DNA of 64,000 nt, taken from the NCBI GenBank assembly GCA_016742175.1, contig JACVCH010000017.1, positions 1 to 64,000 of the forward strand, read 5' to 3'. Under the pieces are notes generated by a model that ran no database searches, was not told the DNA's origin, and saw only the letters and a list, made by a program, of their open reading frames with translations. Below are positions 1 to 9,000 of this stretch, piece by piece (position 1 is the first letter of the stretch; every line of letters begins with the position of its first letter). Made by a program: the position numbers and the translations under genes. The DNA comes from Rhizobiaceae bacterium (GTDB taxonomy: Bacteria > Pseudomonadota > Alphaproteobacteria > Rhizobiales > Rhizobiaceae).

Positions 1-143
1 GCGAACTCGCCAAACTCGACGGCAAACACCTCATCCCCGGAATGCCCGTCGAAACCTTCGTCGAAACCCAACCCAGAACAGCTCTCTCCTACCTCGCAAA
101 ACCAATCACAGACCAGTTCCAAAGAGCGCTCAAGGAACGGTAG
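1..143 (+). CDS. HlyD-family T1SS periplasmic adaptor, 3' end only
   Basis: This is the last 46 codons of a membrane-fusion (adaptor) protein, cut by the window start. The reading frame begins at base 3 and ends with TAG. The protein end (HLIPGMPVETFVETQPRT, then SYLAKPITDQ) is typical of HlyD/PrtE adaptors, which link the inner-membrane ABC ATPase to the TolC-type outer-membrane channel. Bases 1-140 match 15843-15982, the end of the complete adaptor gene, with a single synonymous difference (GCG versus GCC). A paralogous T1SS operon therefore probably lies just upstream of the window. The sequence continues into a strong terminator. Confidence 0.85.
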   Translation, partial: ELAKLDGKHLIPGMPVETFVETQPRTALSYLAKPITDQFQRALKER

Positions 144-171
144 AGAAAAGCAAGGGCACCGCAACAAACAA

Positions 172-206
172 GAACCGCCCGGAAAGACGCCGGGCGGTTC
201 GGTGTT
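172..206 (+). terminator. Intrinsic terminator after the upstream HlyD gene
   Basis: A perfect 11-bp stem (172-182 pairing with 190-200) with a 7-base loop is followed by GGTGTTT. Nearly the same hairpin follows the second HlyD gene at 16022-16055, although the bases between stop codon and hairpin differ. Confidence 0.75.
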
Positions 207-226
207 TGGAATGGCGGGCTTCAAAT

Positions 227-652
227 TCAGGCCAGGCCGAAAGTGGCGGAGCGGTCGAGTTCCATACCGCGCAGCCGGTCGTCGACGGAGGTGATGGCGA
301 GCGCCAGACGCTCCTTCAACCGCAGCAACTGGATGGTGGCGCTGTCGGCATCCTCGTTCATGAGAAGTTCGAAGGAACCGGCGACCAACTGGTCGATCGG
401 GACTCCGACCAGGAGGTTCTCCTTGAACAGGACGTCCAGAACCTCGTCCTCGATGCCGGCCGGGCAGGGATAGATCATGCCATCGGGATGGCAGGAGGAC
501 GTCACCAGGATGCGGGCGAGGACCAACTCCTGCAGATGCGCCCTGGTGACCGCGAAACTGGCGGACTTTTCCTGCGACCGGTGCAATGTCAGATTGAAGC
601 CGTGGCGTTGACCATGTTCTTCCAGTTGCGGCGTCCAGAACTCACTTTCCAT
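227..652 (-). CDS. Hypothetical protein
   Basis: Protein of 141 residues beginning MESEFW. I do not recognise the family. It has no signal peptide or membrane segment and looks like a small soluble alpha/beta protein with a leucine- and aspartate-rich C-terminal half. The ATG at 652 is preferred because AGGGGAC lies at good distance upstream; an in-frame GTG at 715 would add 21 residues but lacks a comparable site. It faces the T1SS genes and ends close behind the terminator of the upstream HlyD gene. Confidence 0.55.
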   Translation of the reverse strand: MESEFWTPQLEEHGQRHGFNLTLHRSQEKSASFAVTRAHLQELVLARILVTSSCHPDGMIYPCPAGIEDEVLDVLFKENLLVGVPIDQLVAGSFELLMNEDADSATIQLLRLKERLALAITSVDDRLRGMELDRSATFGLA

Positions 653-829
653 CGCGGTCCCCTGAATTTTCGCCCCTGTCGGGGATAGGTCTGCCAACGA
701 CAAAAAATCTAACACATTCGGGCTGTTAGCGCATCAATCTGCGAAAGAAATTGTTCATTGTTTCCAAATGTGAATGGCTTGGGTGCGAAGGCGGGCGCTC
801 GAGGACGCGCGCGGTTTCGCACCGCGCGT

Positions 830-1447
830 TCAGGCCGTCCGGGCGCGGCCGGCGATCGTCATCAAGGTGAGGTTCGCGGTCGCGGCGGCGAGCGCGAATG
901 CGATGCCGTAGAGACCGAGGATCGCGGCGGCCGAGACGGTGCCGTTGAGCTGCGACAGGGCGCCGAGCAGGACCGGGAAATACCAGGACACGGCGGACAG
1001 GGCGCCGGTGGTGGCGAAGAGGCCGATATGGCGCCGATCGATACCGTCGAGGAGGGAGCGGCCGATGCGCTGCCGCACGCGCGGCAGGACGACCCAGTGC
1101 AGGACCGCGCCGTTCAGGGTGAGCGCGGCGACGATCGCCAGCTTCGCCCAGATCTTCGGATTGGCCAGCTTGGCCGGGTCGAACGCGAAGTAGTAGGCGA
1201 GGAAGCCGAGACCGGAGGCCCACAGGAGCACGAGGCCGACATTGACGATGCGCGTGCCGAACTCGAAGATCGTCCAGACGCGCTCCGTGATGCGTCCCTT
1301 GATCATGAACTTGAACAGGTAGATGTCGAGCAGCGTCGCGCTGCCGAGGCCGAGCGCGAGACCGAAGAAATGCACGATCCGAAGGCTGCACTTCAAAAGC
1401 AGCGGCAGATCGGCGGTAATGATATGCACGAGGGTCAAAATCCCCAT
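830..1447 (-). CDS. Polytopic inner-membrane protein of unknown function
   Basis: Protein of 205 residues with about five or six hydrophobic segments (roughly residues 5-40, 63-88, 102-125, 143-165, 172-198). Short basic or polar loops such as PRVRQRIGRS separate them. The start is supported by AAAGGGA upstream of ATG 1447. It resembles small uncharacterised integral membrane proteins of Hyphomicrobiales, but I cannot assign a family or a transport function. It is transcribed away from the LuxR-type regulator, across a 549-bp gap. Confidence 0.65.
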   Translation of the reverse strand: MGILTLVHIITADLPLLLKCSLRIVHFFGLALGLGSATLLDIYLFKFMIKGRITERVWTIFEFGTRIVNVGLVLLWASGLGFLAYYFAFDPAKLANPKIWAKLAIVAALTLNGAVLHWVVLPRVRQRIGRSLLDGIDRRHIGLFATTGALSAVSWYFPVLLGALSQLNGTVSAAAILGLYGIAFALAAATANLTLMTIAGRARTA

Positions 1448-1996
1448 GAGGATTCCCTTTCGATGATGACTGGCGATGTCGAATGCTGTGACCGGAACTG
1501 ACTGGCGCAGGCCCGGATCGAAGGGCGCGAATGTACGTCCGCTTCGGTCGAGATTGTGTCGCGGCGGACATTTTACTGGTCATACTGAGAAGCGGCCGGA
1601 ACACATTTCGTGTTGTAACGATCTTCCCGAGCGTCAGCCATGCGGGCGTCCAGGCCGCAAGCGAACCGTCAAATTCCGGGCGGAAGTTGCTCTGAAACTT
1701 GCGTTTTTGCTAATTTTGCTTGGCCGAATATGACTTTTCGGCAGAGAGGGCGCGCGGCCGGGGCGGCGAAGGCGCGGGCGATCACACGGGACGGGTTAAG
1801 TTGAACAGGCAGGTCAACAAGACGAAATCCGGACTATGTCACTCGACTTATCGGCCAACTAAATCATTTGATCTATACCGGTCTATTCCAAGTGATGTGT
1901 CCGCTCTCGATTAACTAATTCAGTAAATAATCGGTTTACGCCGTTCAAGGTGCGGAGTAGTATCAAAAAAAAGGGTGACAAAAGGGGGCGTTCCAG
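1448..1996. other. Intergenic region between divergent genes
   Basis: 549 bp without a convincing gene; short open frames here lack ribosome sites and family resemblance. The part from about 1800 to 1980 is clearly more AT-rich than its surroundings (for example ATCATTTGATCTATACC and TAACTAATTCAGTAAATAA). That suits a promoter region for the downstream regulator. No specific promoter or operator could be fixed by eye. Confidence 0.5.
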
Positions 1997-2668
1997 ATGG
2001 CAACGCGCGTCGCTGTCTTCGACAATCAACCAATACGTCTCAAAGGCTTGACAGCGGAGTTGGGCAGTTGTCCTGATTTCGAAATAGTCGGCTTTGGAAC
2101 TTCGCTGGAACAGCTACAGAATTTTGCGTCTTCGGACCAGAACGAGAATTGCGTCGTGCTTATCGGCGGCAGCCTCGTTGGCGAAGACAATTCAATCATC
2201 CGGCAATATGTACAGCGGGTGGGTCAGTCCAAGATTATACTGATGACCAGTTCGACGCAGGTCGGCAACGCAGTCAAGGTGCTCGAAGCGGGCGCGGCGG
2301 GCTACATCCTGTCGACCAGCACGGGCGAGCAGGTGATCGATGCGATCAAATGCGTCGCGCGGGGCGAGGTGTTCATCACCCACAGCCTGGCGATGGCGGT
2401 GATCAATGCGATGCGTCTTGCTTCGATGGCCGGCCGCAAGCCGTCGGCGCTACGGCTCAGCATCCGCGAAGAGCAGATCCTGAAGCTGCTCCTCTGCGGC
2501 AAGACGAACAAGGAAATCGGCCAGCGCCTGGCGATCAGCGAAAAGACGGTCAAACACTATATGACCGCGCTGATGCAGAAGATGAATGCGCGCAACCGGA
2601 CGGAGGTCGTCCTGGCCGCGCAGGCGAACCTTGCGAACCAGAGCAGCAACCGCGACTGGATGTCCTGA
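1997..2668 (+). CDS. LuxR/NarL-type transcription regulator with degenerate receiver
   Basis: Protein of 223 residues. Residues 1-125 have the fold pattern of a response-regulator receiver and residues 150-212 are a LuxR-type helix-turn-helix (LSIREEQILKLLLCGKTNKE, then ISEKTVKHY). The receiver lacks key residues. The phosphoacceptor position after the third beta strand reads VVLIGGSL, without Asp. The acidic pair is D9-N10. The conserved Lys in the usual GYLLK is Ser106 (GYILS). Phosphorylation by a histidine kinase is therefore unlikely, and control may be by ligand, by partner or by abundance. The start follows AAAGGGGGCG. The gene lies just upstream of the haem-peroxidase/T1SS genes in the same orientation, so regulation of them is plausible but inferred. 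Confidence 0.8.
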   Translation: MATRVAVFDNQPIRLKGLTAELGSCPDFEIVGFGTSLEQLQNFASSDQNENCVVLIGGSLVGEDNSIIRQYVQRVGQSKIILMTSSTQVGNAVKVLEAGAAGYILSTSTGEQVIDAIKCVARGEVFITHSLAMAVINAMRLASMAGRKPSALRLSIREEQILKLLLCGKTNKEIGQRLAISEKTVKHYMTALMQKMNARNRTEVVLAAQANLANQSSNRDWMS

Positions 2669-2691
2669 TCTTTTTCGACATTTCCAGCGTC

Positions 2692-2716
2692 AGAGCGGCC
2701 GGTGCGCCGCTCTTTT
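2692..2716 (+). terminator. Terminator after the LuxR-type gene
   Basis: An 8-bp stem (2692-2699 with 2706-2713) is followed by a short T run. It lies 24 bp after the stop codon and probably separates the regulator from the peroxidase transcript. Confidence 0.55.
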
Positions 2717-3059
2717 CGCGTGCGCGCCCTTCGACGCCTGCGCCGTCTTGCCTCCAATCGAGCCTGAACCGATCGATCGGGACTCCAGGGCCGGGCGGTC
2801 GAGGCGAACTTGATCTTGCGCACCCTGTCACCGGACCAAGGTCTGAAGATGGTGGCGGCCTTTCGCCCATGTTTTCTTGCGACTATCGTAGCCGGTATTC
2901 ACTCGACCTTCTGCTCTAGTTGTCTCGACCTTCCACAAGCATGATCTAGTCCAAGGCCAAGCTCAGCAGGTCTCGGGTTTCGGCTGTTTTTTCATCGAAC
3001 AGGGCGCAAGCAGCGTTTCTCCTGAGGGGAGGGCGCGCCTGAAGGGCTGGGAGGGTGTC
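2717..3059 (+). promoter_or_regulatory. Upstream region of the haem-peroxidase gene
   Basis: About 340 bp without a gene. It should carry the promoter of the peroxidase gene, but no clear -35/-10 pair was identified. A good ribosome site, GGGAGGGTGTC, sits directly before ATG 3060. Confidence 0.45.
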
Positions 3060-6000
3060 ATGTCTGCCTTGAAACTCAATATTGCTGATCTGCAGTTCAT
3101 CTTGAACCAGATCAAGATCGCCGAAGCAAACTCGACGGCGCATGTCGGCGGAGCGGCGGTCGATCTTCGGGCAGTCTATGTAGATCCGACCGGCAATACT
3201 GTGGATGCGAGCGGCGTCCCCTACAGCCCGGCGACGCATCCGACCCTGACGCTCGTCCTTGCCATTCCGGACCCGCATGTCCCGAATGGCCTTCGAACCG
3301 TCGACGGCACGTACAACAGCCTGATTGCAGGGCGCGAGAGCTGGGGTGCATCGGGAGAGCCGATGCCGCGCCTGTTCGACCCGAACTGGGTGAACGAAGA
3401 GGACGATACATTCGCGTTCGTTCCGAACGGCAACAACGACTACCAGACCGCGGGCAACGTGGCCGATGCCGATCCGCGCATCATTTCCAATCTCGTGGTC
3501 GACATGTCGATCAACAACCCGGCGGCGATCCTCGCGGCGCTGACCTATGCCGGCTCGGAAGATCCGATGGCGGATCTCGAGAGCATCATGGCTCTCAAGC
3601 TCAACGAAACGGAGGCGCAAGCGGCGCTGTTGGAGGCGCAAGACGATCTCACTGCCGCCACCGCGGCGCTGAACACCGCCATCGGCATCTACACTGCGAC
3701 GCCGTCGGCAACGACGCTCGATGCCGTCCAGGCCGCAGCGCAGGCCGTCGACGACGCCGAAGCGGCGATCGCGCAGGCTCAAGCCGTCATCGACAATCCG
3801 CAGGCTGCGATGATCGAAAAGGCCATGTCGCTCGGCATCACCTTCAACCAAGGCTCGATCGACATTCCGAACATCGCGCCGGACGAGGGGCTTTCGGCGC
3901 CGTTCAACGCCTGGATGACGTTCTTCGGCCAGTTCTTCGACCACGGTCTCGACCTGATCTCGAAGGGCGGAAACGGGACGGTCTACGTGCCGCTCGCCAA
4001 TGACGACCCGCTGGTGATGGGTGCCGATGGCGTCTTCGGTACGGCCGACGACCTCAGCCCGAACCTTCGCTTCATGGCGCTGACGCGGGCGACGCCGGTG
4101 GACGGCTCGCAGCGCAACGTCACCACGCCGTTCGTCGACCAGAACCAGACCTATACGTCGCACGCCTCGCATCAGGTGTTCCTGCGCGAATATGTCATGG
4201 TCGCCGGACGTCCCGTCGCGACCGGACATCTGTTGACGGGCGAGGATGGTGGTCTGGCGACGTGGGCCGACGTGAAGGCGCAGGCAGCGGAGATGCTGGG
4301 CATCACGCTCACCGACATGGACGTCTTCGCCGTTCCGCTGCTGCGGACCGACGCATACGGGGAATTCATCCGCGATGCGAACGGCTTCCCGCAGGTGGTC
4401 ACGGGCATCGGCGCAGACGGCATTCCCAACACAGCGGATGACATCGTCATCAGCGGCACGCCCGGTGCACCCGTCAGCCTGACGGCGGCGATCCGGACCG
4501 ACAACGCGTTCCTCGACGATATCGCGCACAATGCCGTGCCTGGCACTATCTTCGACTCGAACGGACCGGCAGTACCCGGCGGCGAAGTGGTCGTCCAGGC
4601 CGACACGGACGATGACACCGGCAACGCCATCCTCACAGATTTCCGCGGCCGGAAGGTCGCCTATGACAACGAGCTTCTCGACCGGCACTACATCACTGGC
4701 GACGGGCGCGGTAACGAGAATATCGGCCTGACCGCCGTCCACCACATCTTCCATTCCGAGCACAACCGCCAGGTGGACCAGCAGAAGGTCACCATCCTTC
4801 AGAGCGGCGATCTCGCCTTCGTCAACGAATGGCTGCGCGTCGACATCGACCAGGCGACGCTCAACGCCTTCAATGCCGGCTACAATGCAGCCGTCAACAA
4901 GGCGGTATTCCTCGAGGGGTCGACCTTGTTCAACGGCACCGGCTGGGATGGCGAGCGCCTGTTCCAGGCCGGCCGCTTCGCGACGGAAATGCAGTACCAG
5001 CATCTCGTCTTCGAAGAGTTCGCGCGCAAGATCCAGCCGAACATCGACATCTTCGTCTTCAACAGCATCACCGACGTCAATCCGACGATCTTCTCCGAAT
5101 TCGCCAATGTGGTCTATCGCTTCGGCCATTCGATGCTGACGGAGAACATGCCGCGCATCGATGCCTCCGGCAATGCGATGGACGACGAACTCGGGCTCGT
5201 CGAGGCGTTCCTCAACCCGGTGCTGTTCGACCACTACGAGAACGCGGCGGGCGATCTGGTGAAAATCTCCCACGACGAGGGCGCTGCCGCCATCGTGCGC
5301 GGCATGACGATCGAGCGTGGCAACGAGATCGACGAGTTCGTCGTCAACGCGCTGCGCAACAACCTTCTCGGCCTGCCGCTCGACCTCGCGACGATCAACA
5401 TCGCCCGCGGCCGCGATACCGGCATGCCAACGCTCAACCAGGCGCGCCAGCAACTCTTCGATGCGAGCGGCTCGAGCTTCCTGACGCCCTATACGAGCTG
5501 GGCGGAGTTTGCGGCGAACCTGAAGAATCCGCTTTCGGTGGTGAACTTCATCGCCGCCTATGGCACCCATGCGTCCATCACCGGAACGTTGGAACAGAAG
5601 CGCGATGCGGCCTGGGCGCTCGTCTTCGGCGGCGACGGCGCGCCGGAGGACCGGCTGGAATTCCTCAACAGCAGCGGCAATGGCTGGAACGCAGAGTCGA
5701 GTGGTCTCAACGCGATCGATCTGTGGATCGGCGGCCTCGCCGAAAAGAAGATGCCGTTCGGCGGCTTCCTCGGCTCGACCTTCAACGCCGTGTTCGAACT
5801 GCAGCTCGAAAACCTGCAGGACGGCGACCGCTTCTATTACCTGACCCGCACGCAGGGCCAGAACTTCCTCAACGCGCTGGAGCAGAACTCGTTCGCCAAG
5901 ATGATCATGGCGAACACGAACCTTGCGCAGGCAGGACTGGACGGCATTCGCGGCACGGCGGACGACGTGATCGAGCGCCATATCGGCGTCGACTCCTTCG

Positions 6001-9000
6001 CCACCTACGACTACGTGTTCGAAGTCGATGCGACCAAGCAGGCCGACTACAACGGGGCCGCGGCTGGCGTCGATCCGGCCGGCAACGATCCGACGCTCGA
6101 GGCACTCGGCCTCACCAAGGTCCTGCGCAACGATCCCGGCACGCCGGGCGCAGACGCCAATTACATCCGCGTCTTCGGCGGCGAGCATGTCGTGGTCGGC
6201 GGCACCAATGGCAACGACACGATCATCACCGATTTCGGCGATGACGGCATCTGGGGCGATGCAGGCGACGACCGCATCGAATCCGGCGCCGGCGTCGACC
6301 TCGTCAATGGCGGCGCGGGCGACGACATCATCACCGACTCCGGCGATACGGGCGACTTCCTCAAGGGCGACGAAGGCAACGACGTCATCGCCAATTCCAA
6401 CGGCCTCGACATCCTGATGGGCGGCAGCGGCAAGGACGTGCATTTCGTCGGCGTCGACGCCAGCGAAGTGTTCGCCGGCGAAGGGGACGATTTCATCCTC
6501 GGCGGCGACGACATGGACTTCCTGCTCGGCAACGAGGGCGACGACTGGATCGAGGCCGGCGGCGGCTTCGATACCACGGCGGGCGACAATTCCGAGCTCT
6601 TCTTCAACTCGGCCATCATCGGCCATGACGTGATGTTCGCCGGCAATGACGAGCATGATTTCGACGCCGAGTCGGGCGACGACATCATGGTCCAGGGCGA
6701 AAGCGTCATGCGCAACGAAGGCATGTTCGGCTTCGACTGGTCGATCTACAAGGGCGTCGCCTTCGGCGCCGATGCCGACCTGCGCGTTCCGATCTTCACG
6801 ACGGAGCAGGAAGACATCCTGCGCAACCGCTTCGACAAGACGGAAGCGCTGTCGGGCTGGAATCACGACGACGTGCTGCGCGGCGACGACCGCGTCTTCG
6901 AGGACATCGCCGAGGGCGCGACCGTCGGCACGACCGAAGGCGTCTTCTTCAATGACGGCCTCGACCAGGCGGGCATCGACCGCATCGAGAAGCTTGACGA
7001 AATCGTCGCCATCGATCCGGCGACCGGGTTCTTCGAGCGCGGAAACATCCTCCTCGGCGGCCTCGGCGACGATCTTCTCCAGGGCAATGCCGGCGACGAC
7101 ATTCTGGACGGCGACCGCTGGCTGAACGTGCGAATCCGCATCACCGGCAACCAGAACGACGAGAACACGGCTGCCAACGAAATCGCGACCGTCGACAGCC
7201 TCAAGCACGTCTTCACGCCACAGTCGGCTGGCGCCAACACCACCTGGATTGGCAAGTCGCTGTTCGACCTGCTGCTCACGCGTGAAATCCGGCCTGGCCA
7301 GATGCACATCGTCCGCGAGATCGTCAATCCGGACGACGAGGCGGTCGAAAACGATACCGACACGGCCGTCTTCAACGACATCGCCGAGAACTACACGATC
7401 ATCGCCGCCGAAGACGGCACGATCACGGTCACGCACAACACGATCAGCGACGGGCTCATCGATCCGCGCACCGGCCGCGCGCTCCTCTCGGATGGCGTCG
7501 ACACGCTGCGCAACATCGAGATGCTGCAGTTCACGGATCGGACGATTGCGGCGACCGAAATCGTCAACCGGCCGTTCGATCGGTTGTTGATCTCGTCCAC
7601 CGATGCCGGCGTGCTGAGCGCGACGACCGTGCCGCCGGGAGTGACGGGGCTGACCTTCCAGTGGCAAAGCCTCAACGCCGATGGCACGTGGTCTAACCTT
7701 CTGATCGACGGCAACCCGGTGACCGGAACCCCAATCAGCGGCCTCGCGTTCGCCGGTCTCGAAATCCGCGTCGTGGCGTCCTACGGGATCGCATCGGCGG
7801 CGTCGGAAAACACCGCGATCATCGGCACCGTCAACGACGACGATATCGACGGCAGCACGCGGCCCAACATCATCATCGGCCTTGCCGGCGACGACCGCAT
7901 TTCCGGCGACATCGGCAATGACGACCTTCGCGGCGGCGTCGGCGACGACCGCCTGGACGGCGGCGACGGCGACGACAGCCTTTCGGGCGGCGACGGGGTC
8001 GACCGGCTGGACGGGCGCGATGGCAACGACACCCTGCTCGGCGGCAATGACGACGACGTCATGACCGGCGGCCATGGCGACGACGTCGTCGACGGCGGCG
8101 CGGGTGCCGCGGACGTGGTCAATTTCGAACTCGGAATCGACGCCTACGAACTCGTCCGTAACGGCATCAACGTCATCGTGACCGACGGGCGCGGGGCGGA
8201 AGGCGACGGCGTCGATACGGTCCGCAATGTCGAGCAGTTCGACTTCGGCGGCACGATCTACAACTATTCGCCCAACGCGACGGCCAATGACGACCTGCTC
8301 GTCGGCACGGCGATCGCCGACCTGATCGGCGGCGGCGCCGGCAACGACCTGATCTTCGGCGCCGGCGGCGGCGACACGCTCAATGGTGCGGCCGGCAACG
8401 ACACCATCCACGGCGGCGCGGGCGACGACGACATCAATGGCGGCCTGGACAACGACACGCTCTTCGGCGACGACGGAAACGACAACATCACCGGAGCGGC
8501 GGGCGCCGACACCATCAATGGCGGCGCGGGCAACGACGTCATCAACAGCGGGGCAGACAACGACACCATCATCCAGCTCAGCACCGACGGCCGCGACATC
8601 GTCAACGGACAGGGCGGCGTCGATACCTACCGCCTGCTGGGCGCTGCCGGGGCGGAGACGTTTGGCATCCATGCGGTGATCGGTGGCGCAAATGCACCGG
8701 TGCGGAATGCGCTCCAGGCACTCGGCATCACCTTCGCCGCGACCACCGAGATCGTCATCACGCGAACTGTCGGCGGGGTGACGACGGTTGTGACCGAACT
8801 CGACAACATCGAGGAGATCGAGGTCAACAGCCTGGCCGTGTCCGCCAACGACGCCAATGGCATTCCCAATGACGGCGCTTCGGATGGCGATACGATCGAG
8901 GTCCACGGCAACTTCACTCCGACGAGCCTGAACTTCAGCACCATCACGATCGACGGCAATGCGGGCGATGACGTTATCGACATCAGCGGTTTGTTGTCTG

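Noticed and set aside
1476-1914. Two small plus-strand frames in the gap before the LuxR-type gene
   Set aside because: No ribosome sites, Arg/Cys-rich arbitrary composition and a composition shift within the frames; more likely a regulatory gap.
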